Origin: Pantoea eucrina
GTDB taxonomy: Bacteria > Pseudomonadota > Gammaproteobacteria > Enterobacterales > Enterobacteriaceae
Direction of reading: 5' to 3'
DNA: 64,000 nucleotides
NCBI RefSeq assembly: GCF_001691555.1
Contig: NZ_MAYN01000008.1
Coordinates: 1,790,682-1,854,681, forward strand
The translations under genes were made by a program, and so were the position numbers. Shown piece by piece: positions 38,161 through 48,534 of this stretch (within the stretch, counting starts at the first letter, position 1; the number at the start of each line of letters is the position of its first letter). The notes beneath the pieces were generated by a model. It did no database searches. It saw nothing but the letters and a program-made list of their open reading frames with translations, and was not told the origin of the DNA.

Positions 38161-40182
38161 TCAGGAAGCGGCGATAAACAGTTCGCGCAGTTCGTGCAGA
38201 CGGTCGCGCAGGCTGGCGGCTTCTTCAAATTCCAGGTTTTGCGCATGCTGCTGCATCTGCGCTTCCAGTTCGTGAATTTTCTTCTGCATCGCCTGTGGCG
38301 TAAGCGCCAGGTAATCGGCATCATTCTCTGCCGCCGTGCGCGTGGCCGTTTTACCCTTGCCGCGGGTTTTCACCACGTTTTTGCCCAGCTCAAGAATATC
38401 CGTGATCTTTTTATTCAGCCCCTGCGGCACAATGCCGTGCTCAGTGTTGTAGCGCTCCTGCTTCTCACGGCGGCGCTCAGTCTCTTCAATTGCGCGCGCC
38501 ATAGAGGGCGTGATCTTATCAGCATAAAGAATCGCTTTACCGTTCACGTTACGTGCAGCACGGCCAATCGTCTGAATCAGTGAACGCTCTGAGCGCAGGA
38601 AGCCCTCTTTATCGGCGTCCAGAATCGCTACCAGAGAAACCTCCGGCATATCGAGTCCTTCACGCAGCAGGTTGATCCCTACCAGCACGTCAAATTCACC
38701 CAGGCGCAGGTCGCGAATAATCTCCATGCGCTCAACGGTGTCGATATCAGAGTGCAGATAGCGCACCTTCTCACCGTGCTCTTCAAGGTATTCGGTGAGA
38801 TCTTCGGCCATACGCTTTGTCAGCGTCGTTACCAGCACGCGCTCGTTAATCTCTACGCGCTTACGGATCTCAGACAGCAGATCATCCACCTGTGTACCCA
38901 CCGGGCGCACCTCAAGGATCGGATCGAGCAGGCCTGTCGGACGCACCACCTGATCGATCACTTCCGTGCCCGATTTTTCCAGCTCATATTTACCCGGCGT
39001 GGCTGACACATAAATGGTCTGCGGGGCCAGCGCCTCAAACTCCTCAAACCGAAGCGGACGGTTATCCAGCGCGGAAGGCAGACGGAAACCGTACTCCACC
39101 AGCGTCTCTTTACGCGCGCGGTCGCCACGATACATGCCGCCGATCTGCGGAATGGTCACGTGCGACTCATCCACCACCAGCAGACCGTCGGCAGGCAGAT
39201 AGTCAAACAGGGTCGGCGGCGCTTCACCCGGCCCGCGCCCCGAGAGATAACGGGAATAGTTTTCGATCCCCGAGCAGTAACCCAGCTCATTCATCATCTC
39301 CAGGTCAAACTGGGTGCGCTGCGTAATACGCTGCTCTTCCAGCAGCTTGTTGTTTTCCAGCAGCACTTTGCGGCGCAGGGCCAGCTCATCTTTGATCTCT
39401 TCCATCGCCTGCAGGATACGTTCACGCGGCGTAACGTAGTGCGTTTTGGGATAGATAGTAAAACGCGGGATCACTGATTCGATTTGCCCGGTAAGCGGAT
39501 CAAACAGTGACAGCCGCTCGACCTCTTCATCAAACAGCTCCACCCGCAGAGCGATATCATCAGATTCCGCCGGGAAGATATCGATCACCTCTCCGCGCAC
39601 GCGGAACGTACCGCGCTGAAACGCCTGATCGTTACGCGCATACTGCAGCTCAGCCAGACGCCGTAAAATACTGCGCTGATCGATGATCATGCCGCGCGTC
39701 AGGTGCAGCATCATTTTCAGATAGAGATCGGGATCGCCAAGACCATAAATCGCTGAGACCGACGCCACCACAATCACATCACGCCGTTCCAGCATCGCTT
39801 TGGTAGCAGAGAGACGCATCTGCTCAATGTGCTCGTTCACCGCCGCATCTTTTTCGATAAAGGTGTCAGAACTCGGCACATAGGCTTCAGGCTGATAGTA
39901 GTCATAGTAAGAAACAAAGAATTCCACGGCATTATCCGGAAAAAACTCTTTCATCTCCCCATAGAGCTGCGCCGCCAGCGTTTTATTGGGCGCCAGAACC
40001 ATCGTCGGCCGGTTGAGGTCGGCAATCACGTTGGCAACGGTAAAGGTTTTGCCCGAACCCGTTACGCCGAGCAGGGTCTGATGCGCAAGGCCATCTTCCA
40101 GCCCCTCCTCCAGACGGCGGATCGCTTCAGGCTGATCGCCTGAAGGCTTAAAGGCGGAGTTAAGTTTAAAGGCTTTGCTCAT
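38161..40182 (-). CDS. uvrB: Excinuclease ABC subunit B
   Basis: 673 residues, the same as E. coli UvrB, the damage-verifying helicase-like subunit of nucleotide excision repair. Motifs: Walker [11 protein letters not shown] (near 40), the beta-hairpin region [16 protein letters not shown]-like [14 protein letters not shown], and the SF2 helicase block [14 protein letters not shown]. The C-terminal UVR motif ([16 protein letters not shown]) binds UvrC. A LexA box lies 82 bp upstream. The gene is convergent with ybhK across the repeat array. Confidence 0.97.
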   Translation of the reverse strand: MSKAFKLNSAFKPSGDQPEAIRRLEEGLEDGLAHQTLLGVTGSGKTFTVANVIADLNRPTMVLAPNKTLAAQLYGEMKEFFPDNAVEFFVSYYDYYQPEAYVPSSDTFIEKDAAVNEHIEQMRLSATKAMLERRDVIVVASVSAIYGLGDPDLYLKMMLHLTRGMIIDQRSILRRLAELQYARNDQAFQRGTFRVRGEVIDIFPAESDDIALRVELFDEEVERLSLFDPLTGQIESVIPRFTIYPKTHYVTPRERILQAMEEIKDELALRRKVLLENNKLLEEQRITQRTQFDLEMMNELGYCSGIENYSRYLSGRGPGEAPPTLFDYLPADGLLVVDESHVTIPQIGGMYRGDRARKETLVEYGFRLPSALDNRPLRFEEFEALAPQTIYVSATPGKYELEKSGTEVIDQVVRPTGLLDPILEVRPVGTQVDDLLSEIRKRVEINERVLVTTLTKRMAEDLTEYLEEHGEKVRYLHSDIDTVERMEIIRDLRLGEFDVLVGINLLREGLDMPEVSLVAILDADKEGFLRSERSLIQTIGRAARNVNGKAILYADKITPSMARAIEETERRREKQERYNTEHGIVPQGLNKKITDILELGKNVVKTRGKGKTATRTAAENDADYLALTPQAMQKKIHELEAQMQQHAQNLEFEEAASLRDRLHELRELFIAAS

Positions 40183-40260
40183 GATTTCAGAATTCCTGCT
40201 GAAGAAAAGGGCTGGCAGGCTGATAATTCTACTCTGCTATGGCGATTTTGCCAGAAAAAA

Positions 40261-40280
40261 ACACTGGATATATTTACAGA
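40261..40280. promoter_or_regulatory. LexA (SOS) box of uvrB
   Basis: CACTGGATATATTTACAG contains CTG-N10-CAG with an AT-alternating centre, one change (CTGG for CTGT) from the consensus. It lies 82-98 bp upstream of the uvrB start. uvrB is a classical LexA-regulated gene. Confidence 0.75.
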
Positions 40281-41082
40281 TAAACGCCACGATGGACCTT
40301 TAGCCTGTGGCATCGCTTCAGAGGCATTAAAGCGGCCGCTGGCTAAAATATGTCGCGCAAGGTTATCCCCAGGCGAGCCGGGGTTTTAACAATTGTCAAG
40401 AGAACGTCATTAAAATGCAGCGATAAACTTCAGCGGACATTTTGCAGGCTTGCTTTTAAACAACATACTGAATTTATTGGATATACCTCAAAAGCCCAGT
40501 TTCGCAGCATAATGTATCCAGGCCGCGTATTTCCTCGCTTGCGCCCGGTTTTCAGTCGCTAATACACAAGGTTATCCACAGGAATGGTGGATAAGTGAAG
40601 CCAGCCCCACGCCCGCAGGCTGTGTATAAAAAATCCCGGCCCGTTCTGCGCTAACAAAAAAATTTTTTTTATGATTATTTTTCCAGCAAGGCCGGCGGGA
40701 TTAACTATTCTTTTTTGATTCCACAGTGCCGCTACGCCTGGGCCGCGCTGTTTTCCTGCCTTATGCCACTGCTTTATTAATGAACAGATGCACCAGAAAA
40801 GTTTAGTAATCAGCACCGTCAAAGTGCAGTGGCTTAATCACCTGCTTTCACAGTTAAGTTTTTCTGATGTTTAAGGCACCGTTGCAGGTATTTGTTAACG
40901 CCACACATGCGGAATGATCGATCTGGCCCGCTGCTTGCATCTCTCCTGTTGCGGCAGAACATGCAGGTTTAACAGGGACTCCCTGATGTCTGATACCACC
41001 GCGTCACGTTTAATCTGTTACTGCATGCCAGACGACACAGAGCGGGTGCATTCAGGCTAATTATCTGTAAGGAGAAGATCAG
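40281..41082. other. Long gap between uvrB and the orphan ATPase gene, with DnaA-box-like sites
   Basis: About 800 bp without a convincing gene. It holds TTATCCCCA at 40363, and an inverted pair TTATCCAC-N7-GTGGATAA at 40572-40594 whose left arm continues to a perfect DnaA box TTATCCACA. An AT-rich tract follows (40650-40690, A-run then T-run), flanked by an interrupted inverted repeat AATCCCG...CGGGATT. In E. coli the P3 promoter of uvrB carries a DnaA box. Short ORFs here lack ribosome sites and family likeness. Confidence 0.6.
40572..40594. promoter_or_regulatory. Inverted pair of DnaA-box sequences
   Basis: TTATCCAC, AGGAATG, GTGGATAA: perfect 8-bp arms. The left box reads TTATCCACA (consensus), the right one TTATCCACC on the other strand. 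Confidence 0.6.
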
Positions 41083-41799
41083 ATGCTGAGTTTACGTTCG
41101 GTGAATCAGTTTTATGGCCAGAACCAGATGCTGTGGGATGTCGATCTTGATCTGCCTCCGGGATCCTGCACCGGCGTGCTGGGCAGTCCGGGAATGGGGA
41201 AAACCACGCTGGTCAACTGCATTATGGGCCATCTGCCGGTTAACAGCGGCTCTATCTGCTGGCAGGAAGCGGGTTATCCACCGGAGGATCTGCTGCTGCA
41301 GCCCGCTATGCAGCGGGCGCGAATGGGCATCGGGTATGTGCCGCAAAAGCGCCATATCTTTACGCAGATGAGCGTTGAGGACAATCTGCTGATTGCCCTG
41401 CTGGCGGCTGAGGATGAGCGCAATCGCGCTATTCCGGAGAGTGTGTTTGACCTGTTTCCTGCGCTCTATACCCTGCGCCATCAGCGCAGCGGCGATCTGC
41501 CGGTCAATCTGCAGCAGCAGCTGGCACTGGCACGTGCACTGGTGCTGAAACCGCGCCTGCTGATCCTCGATGAACCCACCGGTACGATGTCGCCCTGGCT
41601 GGAAGAGGAGACAGGCAACCTGATCCGGCGACTCAACCGGGAATATGGGCTGACTATCCTGCTGCTGGAACAGCACGTCTCCTTTATACGCCGCGTAGCC
41701 GACTACTTTCTGCTGCTGCATCGCGGGCGCAATGTGGCGCAGGGCCGCGTCGCGCAGCTGGATGATCTCACCGTTAGCAAATGGTTAGCGCCTGCCTGA
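41083..41799 (+). CDS. Orphan ABC ATPase, UrtE/LivF-like, degenerate signature
   Basis: A 238-residue ABC ATPase close in layout to the LivF/UrtE branch (MLSLRSVNQFYGQNQMLWDV; IGYVPQKRHIFTQMSVEDNL). Walker A GSPGMGKTT, Walker B LLILDEPTGTMSP and H-loop EQHVSF are intact, but the LSGGQ signature is replaced by LPVNLQQQLALARAL. No permease or binding protein is near. It may serve a transporter encoded elsewhere, or have a non-transport role. Loss of the signature would weaken dimer ATPase activity, so it may be decaying or repurposed. TAAGGAG before ATG 41083 is a strong ribosome site. It is convergent with bioD. Confidence 0.8.
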   Translation: MLSLRSVNQFYGQNQMLWDVDLDLPPGSCTGVLGSPGMGKTTLVNCIMGHLPVNSGSICWQEAGYPPEDLLLQPAMQRARMGIGYVPQKRHIFTQMSVEDNLLIALLAAEDERNRAIPESVFDLFPALYTLRHQRSGDLPVNLQQQLALARALVLKPRLLILDEPTGTMSPWLEEETGNLIRRLNREYGLTILLLEQHVSFIRRVADYFLLLHRGRNVAQGRVAQLDDLTVSKWLAPA

Positions 41800-41823
41800 T
41801 GCCGTTTACACAAGGATTGCCGC

Positions 41824-42492
41824 TCACGGCAGCGTCAGATAGTGTGCGCACGTGGCCTGCTCCGCCGCCGACGCCAGCCAGGGGATTTCGCCCAGAAATG
41901 GCGCCCCGATGCGCTGGCGCAGCGAGGCGATATATTCGTGATGGCGTTTGCCCGGCGGCTGAATATCATTTGCGATCCAGCCTGCCAGCGGCACGCCGCT
42001 CGCCTTTATCGCCGCAGCGGTCAGCATGGCGTGATTAATACAGCCCAGCTTTACGCCCACCACCAGTATCACCGGCAGCTGCTCTGCGATAACCCAGTCT
42101 GCATATGTCTGTGTCTCAGAGAGCGGTGTGAACCAGCCGCCCGCGCCCTCAACCAGCAGCCATTCCGCCTGCGTTTCCAGCGCGCGCAGGCCCGCTGAGA
42201 GCTGTGCAAAGTCGATCGGCCTGCCCTCTTCTGCGCTTACGATATGCGGTGAGGTCGGCTCCATGAATGCCAGCGGGTTAACCTGCTCATAGCGCAGCGG
42301 CACGCTGCTGTAGCGCTGCAGCGTCAGCGCATCGCTGTTGCGCACGCCTTCCGCCGTCATTTCACAGCCTGAGGCGACCGGTTTGTAACCTGCGGTACGC
42401 AGCCCGGCAGCGCTGGCCGCCTGCAGCAGCGCCCCGCTGGCAACTGTTTTTCCCACTTCGGTATCCGTTCCGGTGATAAACCAGCGTTTCAT
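41824..42492 (-). CDS. bioD: Dethiobiotin synthetase
   Basis: A 222-residue enzyme (225 in E. coli) that carboxylates and closes the ureido ring of DAPA to dethiobiotin using ATP. P-loop GTDTEVGKTVASGAL starts at residue 8; YKPVASGCEMT, VEGAGGWFTPLSET and WIANDIQP follow. It is the last gene of bioBFCD and starts 4 bp before the bioC stop. Confidence 0.95.
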   Translation of the reverse strand: MKRWFITGTDTEVGKTVASGALLQAASAAGLRTAGYKPVASGCEMTAEGVRNSDALTLQRYSSVPLRYEQVNPLAFMEPTSPHIVSAEEGRPIDFAQLSAGLRALETQAEWLLVEGAGGWFTPLSETQTYADWVIAEQLPVILVVGVKLGCINHAMLTAAAIKASGVPLAGWIANDIQPPGKRHHEYIASLRQRIGAPFLGEIPWLASAAEQATCAHYLTLP

Positions 42493-43244
42493 TTTTGCAA
42501 CACTCCATACATCAGGTGATAAGTAAGACGATAGCCCTGTTCATCCTGCGGCCAGTGCCGCTCAAGCTGCGCCAGCTGCTGGCGCGTCAGCACACTGTTG
42601 CTGCGCCCGTCGTGCAGATGCGTGGCACCAATTCCCTTCAGCGAACGCATCGCGCTCAGCGCATCAGGAAAGTGCAGCGTAATGATCTGCTGCGTGCTGC
42701 GCAGCGGCTGCGCGCGCGCGGCTGCGACAATATCACCGGCCTGAAGAAAGCGATTGGCGTGACGGCGCGAATCTATCGCTGCCCATGCGCTATCCACCTC
42801 CGGCAGCGATCCCGCCAGCAGCGTTGAAAAAAGCGCGGTGCCGCCGGGCCGCAGCACGCGACAAAATTGCTGCAGAGCCGTGCTCAGATTGCTGCTCCAC
42901 TGCACCGCCAGGTTGCTCCAGACGCCATCCACGCTGCCTTCAGCCAGCGGCAGCTGGTCGATATCACCCTGCAGATAATCGTGCGCCGATCGCTGCGCGC
43001 GCGCGGCGGCCAGCATGGGTAAAGAGAGATCGAGCGCGGTCACCGTACGCCCGCGATCGCGCCAGTACCGGCTGTACCAGCCGGTGCCGCAGCCGGCATC
43101 CAGCAGGTGTGGCCCGAATCCGGCAGGCGCGCAGGCGAGCAGCGCATCGCCGCTCAGGCGCTGCAGCGCAGCGTGCTGCTCATAGTGCGGTGCAGCACGG
43201 CCAAACGCCTGTGCCACCGCCTGCTTGTTAACCTGCAGCGTCAT
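42489..43244 (-). CDS. bioC: Malonyl-ACP O-methyltransferase BioC
   Basis: A 251-residue SAM-dependent methyltransferase, same length as in E. coli, that caps malonyl-ACP so fatty-acid synthase can build pimeloyl-ACP methyl ester. [23 protein letters not shown] motif [15 protein letters not shown] and [17 protein letters not shown] are typical. The start at 43244 (MTLQVNKQ) overlaps the bioF end by 17 bp. bioH, the matching esterase, is not in this window. Confidence 0.95.
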   Translation of the reverse strand: MTLQVNKQAVAQAFGRAAPHYEQHAALQRLSGDALLACAPAGFGPHLLDAGCGTGWYSRYWRDRGRTVTALDLSLPMLAAARAQRSAHDYLQGDIDQLPLAEGSVDGVWSNLAVQWSSNLSTALQQFCRVLRPGGTALFSTLLAGSLPEVDSAWAAIDSRRHANRFLQAGDIVAAARAQPLRSTQQIITLHFPDALSAMRSLKGIGATHLHDGRSNSVLTRQQLAQLERHWPQDEQGYRLTYHLMYGVLQK

Positions 43245-44376
43245 ACAGCGCCTCCAGCAGCGCGTCGATATCTTCCGGCTCATGCGCCGCCGTCAGGGTG
43301 ATGCGCAGCCGTGCCGTACCGGGCGGCACGGTCGGCGGACGAATGGCGCTGACCCAGCACCCCGCCTGCGCCAGTCGCTGCGAAAGCGCCAGCGCAGCCG
43401 CGTTTTCACCGACAATCAGCGGCTGAATGGCACTCTCTGAGGCGGGCAGCACCCACGGCAGCTGCGCCGCCCCGGCGCGAAAGCGACGGATGTTTGCCTG
43501 CAGGCGTGCCCGCAGCGCATCGCCCTGCTGCACCTGCTGCAGCGCCGCCAGCAGCGCCCAGCACTGCGCTGGCGGCATGGCGGTGGAATAAATAAGGTGC
43601 CGCGAAAACTGCTCAACGTAGTCGGCGGTAGCCTCATCGCACAGCAGCGCCGCGCCGCTGACGCCAAAACCTTTGCCAAACGTCACCACCAGCAGCTCGG
43701 GTTTCACCTGCTGCTGCCAGCAGCTGCCGCGCCCCTGCTCACCGCTAATGCCAATGCCGTGAGCATCATCCACCAGCAGCCAGCCATCCGCAGCCCGGGT
43801 CGCCGCAGCAATCTCTGCCAGCGGTGCGCTGTCGCCATCCATGCTGAAAACACCTTCGGTGACCACCAGCGTGGCGCCCGCTCCCGGCTGCGCCAGCAGC
43901 TTTTGCAGACTTGCCGGCTGATTATGGGCAAAACGACGCAGCGTGGCCGGGCTGTGACTGGCAGCATCCAGCAGCGACGCGTGCGCCAGTTTGTCCGCCA
44001 CGATGCGGTCCTGCTTCTGCGCCAGCAGATGAACAATCGCCTGGTTGGCGGCAAAGCCGGAGATAAACAGCAGCGCACGTGAATAGCCGAGCCAGCCTGC
44101 CAGCTGCTGCTCCAGCTCCGCATGATAGCGACTGTAGCCGGTCACATGACCCGACGCCCCCGCTCCTGCTCCCGCCTGCGCCGCGCCCTGCTGCCAGGCC
44201 GCAATCACCGCCGGATGCCGGCTCAGCCCGAGATAATCGTTGCCGGAAAAGTGACGATAGCGCTGTCCGTCCAGGGTGATTTCCCGCACGCTGTTCTGCT
44301 CAATACAGCGCCGGTAGCGCCAGCCATCTGCGTCCCGGCGCGCCTGCAGCGCCTGAGTGATACGTTCAGACCACAT
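43228..44376 (-). CDS. bioF: 8-amino-7-oxononanoate synthase
   Basis: A 382-residue PLP enzyme (384 in E. coli) condensing pimeloyl-ACP with alanine. [31 protein letters not shown] and the PLP-Lys region [18 protein letters not shown] are conserved. It begins directly after the bioB stop codon and overlaps bioC. Confidence 0.95.
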   Translation of the reverse strand: MWSERITQALQARRDADGWRYRRCIEQNSVREITLDGQRYRHFSGNDYLGLSRHPAVIAAWQQGAAQAGAGAGASGHVTGYSRYHAELEQQLAGWLGYSRALLFISGFAANQAIVHLLAQKQDRIVADKLAHASLLDAASHSPATLRRFAHNQPASLQKLLAQPGAGATLVVTEGVFSMDGDSAPLAEIAAATRAADGWLLVDDAHGIGISGEQGRGSCWQQQVKPELLVVTFGKGFGVSGAALLCDEATADYVEQFSRHLIYSTAMPPAQCWALLAALQQVQQGDALRARLQANIRRFRAGAAQLPWVLPASESAIQPLIVGENAAALALSQRLAQAGCWVSAIRPPTVPPGTARLRITLTAAHEPEDIDALLEALYDAAG

Positions 44377-45408
44377 TCACACCGCCGCGTTGTAAAACTG
44401 CGGCGTATCGGCCTGAACCAGCTGCGCCTGCAGCTGATGCTGCTGTTCGTTATCTCCCGCTGCGGTTGCGGTATGTTCCGGATTCAGGCCCAGCTTGCGG
44501 AACAGGATCAGATCTTTATCTTCTTCCGGATTGGGCGTGGTCAGCAGTTTGCAGCCATAGAAAATGGAGTTAGCACCCGCCATAAAACACATCGCCTGCG
44601 TCTGCTCGCTCATCTGCTCACGGCCTGCTGACAGACGCACGTGTGAGGAAGGCATCATGATGCGCGCTACCGCGATAGTGCGAATAAAATCAAACGGCTC
44701 CACATCTTCGTTATCCGCCATTGGCGTGCCTTTGACCTTCACCAGCATGTTGATCGGCACGCTCTCGGGCGGCACCGGCAGGTTTGCCAGCTGCACCAGC
44801 AGTCCGGCGCGATCCGTCACCGTTTCACCCAGACCGACAATGCCGCCGGAGCAGACTTTGATACCGGCCCCGCGCACTTTATCCAGCGTATCGAGACGCT
44901 CCTGGTAGGTACGGGTCGTGATGACGCTGCCGTAAAATTCCGGTGAGGTATCCAGGTTATGGTTGTAGAAATCGAGTCCGGCCTCTGCCAGACGCTGTGC
45001 CTGGTTCTGTTCCAGCGTCCCCAGCGTCATGCAGGTTTCCATGCCGAGCGCTTTCACGCCCTGCACCATCTGCTCCAGATAAGGCATATCGCGTTCGTGC
45101 GGGTTTTTCCATGCGGCGCCCATGCAGAAACGGCTGGAGCCGGCCGCTTTAGCTTTACGCGCCGAGGCGAGCACCGCCTCCACCTCCATCAGCCGTTCTG
45201 ACTCCAGTCCGGTTTTGTAGCGCGCGCTCTGCGGGCAATATTTACAATCTTCCGGGCAGGCGCCGGTTTTAATCGACAGCAGCGTGCTGACCTGTACCTG
45301 ACGCGGGTCAAAATGCTGGCGATGCACCTGCTGCGCTTCAAACATCAGTTCCAGAAAAGGTTTATCAAACAGGGCCTGGGCCTGAGCCAGTGTCCAGCGG
45401 TTAGCCAT
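44377..45408 (-). CDS. bioB: Biotin synthase
   Basis: A 343-residue radical-SAM enzyme (346 in E. coli) that inserts sulfur into dethiobiotin. The SAM cluster motif is [32 protein letters not shown] and the [2Fe-2S] ligand Arg region [10 protein letters not shown] are present. The start at 45408 ([11 protein letters not shown]) matches the family; eight extra upstream codons would run into the operator. First gene of bioBFCD. Confidence 0.96.
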   Translation of the reverse strand: MANRWTLAQAQALFDKPFLELMFEAQQVHRQHFDPRQVQVSTLLSIKTGACPEDCKYCPQSARYKTGLESERLMEVEAVLASARKAKAAGSSRFCMGAAWKNPHERDMPYLEQMVQGVKALGMETCMTLGTLEQNQAQRLAEAGLDFYNHNLDTSPEFYGSVITTRTYQERLDTLDKVRGAGIKVCSGGIVGLGETVTDRAGLLVQLANLPVPPESVPINMLVKVKGTPMADNEDVEPFDFIRTIAVARIMMPSSHVRLSAGREQMSEQTQAMCFMAGANSIFYGCKLLTTPNPEEDKDLILFRKLGLNPEHTATAAGDNEQQHQLQAQLVQADTPQFYNAAV

Positions 45409-45455
45409 TACATACTCCAAAAAGGGGTTCATCCCGACAATGATCGTGGTTATAC

Positions 45456-45488
45456 TTGTAAACTAAATCTTTTCAAAATGGTTTACAA
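45456..45488. promoter_or_regulatory. BirA (biotin) operator between bioB and bioA
   Basis: TTGTAAACT, 16-nt AT-rich spacer, GTTTACAA: the classical bio operator palindrome. It lies between divergent bioB and bioA, so BirA-biotinyl-AMP should repress both. Confidence 0.9.
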
Positions 45489-45493
45489 GACAG

Positions 45494-46786
45494 ATGTTCA
45501 CGCCTGACGACCTCGATTTTGACCGCCAGCATATCTGGCATCCCTACACCTCAATGCGCGACCCGCTGCCCTGTTATCCGGTGGTGGCCGCCCAGGGTTG
45601 CCAGCTGCAGCTGGCAGATGGACGCGAGCTGGTTGACGGTATGTCATCATGGTGGGCGGCGATCCACGGCTACAATCATCCACGTCTCAACCAGGCACTG
45701 CAGCAGCAGATGGCGCAGATGTCACACGTGATGTTCGGCGGTATTACCCATCCGGCAGCAGTCGCGCTGAGCCGTCAGCTGGTGGCGATGACGCCTGAAG
45801 CGCTGGAGTGCGTGTTTCTGGCTGACTCCGGATCCATTGCGGTGGAAGTCGCCATGAAAATGGCGCTGCAGTACTGGCTCGGTCGCGGCGAGAGGCGCCA
45901 GACATTCCTGACGCTGAAGCGCGGCTATCACGGCGATACCTTTGCGGCGATGGCGGTATGCGATCCGGAAAACTCAATGCACAGCCTGTGGCGTGGCTAT
46001 CTGCCGGAGCATCTGTTTGCCGCTGCGCCGCAGTGCGGTTTCACTGATGCATGGGATGACGCCGATTTCAGCGACTTTGCCCGGCTGGCGGAGCAGCACC
46101 ACCGCGACATTGCTGCGGTGATCCTCGAACCGATTGTGCAGGGCGCGGGCGGGATGCGCTTTTACCATCCGCGCTATCTGCAGCAGGTACGGGCGCTGTG
46201 CGATCGCTACGGGCTGCTGCTGATCGCCGATGAGATCGCCACCGGCTTCGGCCGCAGCGGGAAACTGTTTGCCTGTGAGCACGCGGGCGTGACGCCCGAC
46301 ATTTTATGCCTCGGTAAAGCGCTGACCGGCGGGACGATGACGCTCGCCGCCACGCTGACCACGCGCGAGGTGGCTGACACCATCAGCCGCAGCGCCGCTG
46401 GCTGCTTCATGCATGGCCCGACTTTTATGGGCAACCCGCTGGCGTGCGCAGTTGCCGCTGAAAGCCTGGCCATGGTGGCGGAAGGAGAGTGGCAGACGCA
46501 GGTTGCGGCGATTGAGCAGCAGCTGCAGCGGGAGCTGCTGCCGCTGCAGCTGCATCCCGCCGTGGCGCAGGCGCGCGTGCTGGGTGCCATTGGCGTTATC
46601 GAAACGCATCAGCCGGTGAATATGGCCGCACTGCAGCAGTTCTTTGTTGAGCGCGGCGTCTGGATCCGCCCGTTTGGCCGGCTGATCTATCTGATGCCAC
46701 CTTATCTGATTTCTGCGCAGGCGCTGAGCCAGCTCACCCGCGCCATTCGGGACGCGCTGGATCACGCTGGCCATTTTCAGCCCTGA
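45494..46786 (+). CDS. bioA: Adenosylmethionine-8-amino-7-oxononanoate aminotransferase
   Basis: A 430-residue class-III PLP aminotransferase (429 in E. coli) using SAM as amino donor to make DAPA. HIWHPYTSMRDPLPCYPVV, GMSSWWAAIHGYNHPRLN, LIADEIATGFGRSGKLFACE and the PLP-Lys region ILCLGKALTGGTMTLAATL are conserved. The ATG at 45494 is only 6 bp past the operator; no strong ribosome site is seen, as is typical for this promoter layout. Confidence 0.95.
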   Translation: MFTPDDLDFDRQHIWHPYTSMRDPLPCYPVVAAQGCQLQLADGRELVDGMSSWWAAIHGYNHPRLNQALQQQMAQMSHVMFGGITHPAAVALSRQLVAMTPEALECVFLADSGSIAVEVAMKMALQYWLGRGERRQTFLTLKRGYHGDTFAAMAVCDPENSMHSLWRGYLPEHLFAAAPQCGFTDAWDDADFSDFARLAEQHHRDIAAVILEPIVQGAGGMRFYHPRYLQQVRALCDRYGLLLIADEIATGFGRSGKLFACEHAGVTPDILCLGKALTGGTMTLAATLTTREVADTISRSAAGCFMHGPTFMGNPLACAVAAESLAMVAEGEWQTQVAAIEQQLQRELLPLQLHPAVAQARVLGAIGVIETHQPVNMAALQQFFVERGVWIRPFGRLIYLMPPYLISAQALSQLTRAIRDALDHAGHFQP

Positions 46787-46853
46787 CGCCGCTGGTATCT
46801 GCTGCGCTTTTGCACCATGATGACCTTCCGCGATTAGTAAAAAAGGAGGAGTT

Positions 46854-47330
46854 ATGCGCCTGTTTAGTCAGGATTTTAACGACGGCGATAAGATGCCAGA
46901 GCGCCACGTGTTTAACGGCATGGGTTATCAGGGCGATAACCTGTCGCCCCATCTCGCCTGGGATGAGGTGCCGGAAGGCACAAAGAGCTTTGTCGTCACC
47001 TGCTACGATCCCGATGCGCCCACCGGTTCCGGCTGGTGGCACTGGGTGGTAGCGAATATTCCGGCTGAGGTCACGGTGCTGCCGCAGGGCGCCGGTTCCG
47101 GCGTGGCAGAGCTGCCTGAAAGCGCCATCCAGACCCGTACCGACTTCGGCCAGACCGGCTACGGCGGCGCCGCACCGCCGCAGGGTGAATCACACCGCTA
47201 CATTTTCAGCGTACACGCGCTGGACGTGGAGACGCTGGATGTGGATGAAGGCGCCAGCGGCGCAATGGTCGGCTTTAACGTGCATTTCCATGCGCTTGCC
47301 AGCGCATCGGTTACGGTGAAATACGCCTGA
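46854..47330 (+). CDS. ybhB: PEBP-family protein YbhB
   Basis: 158 residues, as in E. coli. Phosphatidylethanolamine-binding/Raf-kinase-inhibitor-like fold with GDNLSPHLAWDEVPEGTKSF, CYDPDAPTGSGWWHWVVANIP and GGAAPPQGESHRYIFSVHAL. The ligand is unknown. AAAGGAGGAG before ATG 46854 is a strong ribosome site. Confidence 0.93.
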   Translation: MRLFSQDFNDGDKMPERHVFNGMGYQGDNLSPHLAWDEVPEGTKSFVVTCYDPDAPTGSGWWHWVVANIPAEVTVLPQGAGSGVAELPESAIQTRTDFGQTGYGGAAPPQGESHRYIFSVHALDVETLDVDEGASGAMVGFNVHFHALASASVTVKYA

Positions 47331-47364
47331 TCGCGCCGGGTGCGCTTCGCTGCGCGCTCTGATA

Positions 47365-47388
47365 AAGGTCGCCTTCAACGGCGACCTT
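47365..47388. terminator. Hairpin between convergent ybhB and pgl
   Basis: AAGGTCGCC, TTCAAC, GGCGACCTT: a perfect 9-bp stem centrally placed in the 69-bp convergent gap. T-tracts are short. Confidence 0.6.
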
Positions 47389-47399
47389 GCATGACATCA

Positions 47400-48386
47400 T
47401 TACGCCAGCGCGAGGATCGCTACCCACATCGGCCCCTGCCCGACCGCATAACGCGCCAGCGGCTGCAGCAGGCCACGCTCCGCAATCCGGTACACTTCAA
47501 TATGATGCGATTTCTGTCCCGCAGCCACCAGGTAAGCGCCACGGCTATCGATATTAAACCCGCGCGGCTGCGTTTCGGTGGGCTGGTGGCCCTCAATTGT
47601 CAGCGCGTCGCCCGCGTCACTGACGCTAAACACGGTAATCGTGCTGCTGGTACGATCGCAGGCGTAGAGCGAGCGGCCATCCGGCGTGATATGAATATCT
47701 GCCGCCCAGCGGGTGCCGCTGAAATCCGCCGGCATCATATCCAGACTCTGTACGCACCTCATCTCGCCCTGCAGTGACCAGACATCCACCGTGCTGTTGA
47801 GTTCGTTGACCACATAGCCATACGCGCCGCCGGGATGAAACACCATATGACGTGGGCCTGCGCCTGCGGCAGTCGTGACGTCTGCCTGTGCGCACGGCGT
47901 CAGACGGCCATCCTGATGCAGCTGAAAACGGCAGATGCGATCCTGCTTCAGCGCCGGCACCAGCAGCGTCTCGTTACGCAGATCGATGTTGGCCGAGTGG
48001 CATCCCTCAAGGCCATTAATCACCTGCGACGGCGCCTGCGGCAGCCCGCTCTCGTCCAGCGGGCTGATGCTGACGCAGGCGTCGTTATAAGAGCCGCAGA
48101 ACAGAAACCGGCCTTCGCGATCGGTGGAGATGTGCGTCGGGCTGCCCGGCAGCGGCGCTTCCCCCGCCAGCGTCAGCGTTCCGTCTGCGGCAATACGGTA
48201 GGCCAGCACGCGAAAATCGGGACGTACGCCCACATAAAGAAAATCTTTTTTCGGGCTCACCACCATGGGCTGCACCTGGCCGGCCACATCGGTCACCTGC
48301 AGTAGCGTCAGCACGCCATCTTCCTGAAGCTGCCAGGCGTGGATCTGCTGGCTCTCGGGACTGGCGGTATACACGACTTGTTTCAT
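47400..48386 (-). CDS. pgl: 6-phosphogluconolactonase
   Basis: A 328-residue seven-bladed beta-propeller lactonase (331 in E. coli) of the pentose-phosphate pathway. [55 protein letters not shown] and [20 protein letters not shown] match YbhE/Pgl. It is divergent from ybhA. Confidence 0.95.
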   Translation of the reverse strand: MKQVVYTASPESQQIHAWQLQEDGVLTLLQVTDVAGQVQPMVVSPKKDFLYVGVRPDFRVLAYRIAADGTLTLAGEAPLPGSPTHISTDREGRFLFCGSYNDACVSISPLDESGLPQAPSQVINGLEGCHSANIDLRNETLLVPALKQDRICRFQLHQDGRLTPCAQADVTTAAGAGPRHMVFHPGGAYGYVVNELNSTVDVWSLQGEMRCVQSLDMMPADFSGTRWAADIHITPDGRSLYACDRTSSTITVFSVSDAGDALTIEGHQPTETQPRGFNIDSRGAYLVAAGQKSHHIEVYRIAERGLLQPLARYAVGQGPMWVAILALA

Positions 48387-48534
48387 GCGTTTTTCCTTAT
48401 TCGCTGCCTGATGAAAGGGATAACTGTAGCCTGTTTCAGCCGGCTACGCTGGCGGGATTTCTGCCCGCTTTTTTGTCTCAGCGCGGCTGGCAGGTGTAGA
48501 CTTGATGCCTGTTTATTCAAAGACGGAACCCGTA

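Noticed and set aside
37728-38324. Short ORFs in the repeat array (about 69-116 codons)
   Set aside because: They are translations of the repeats (recurring AFMRPWRIH and INGAPT), lack ribosome sites, and one runs into uvrB antisense.
40559-40822. 87-codon minus-strand ORF in the uvrB-ATPase gap
   Set aside because: It crosses the DnaA-box pair and the A/T-run; no ribosome site and no recognisable family.
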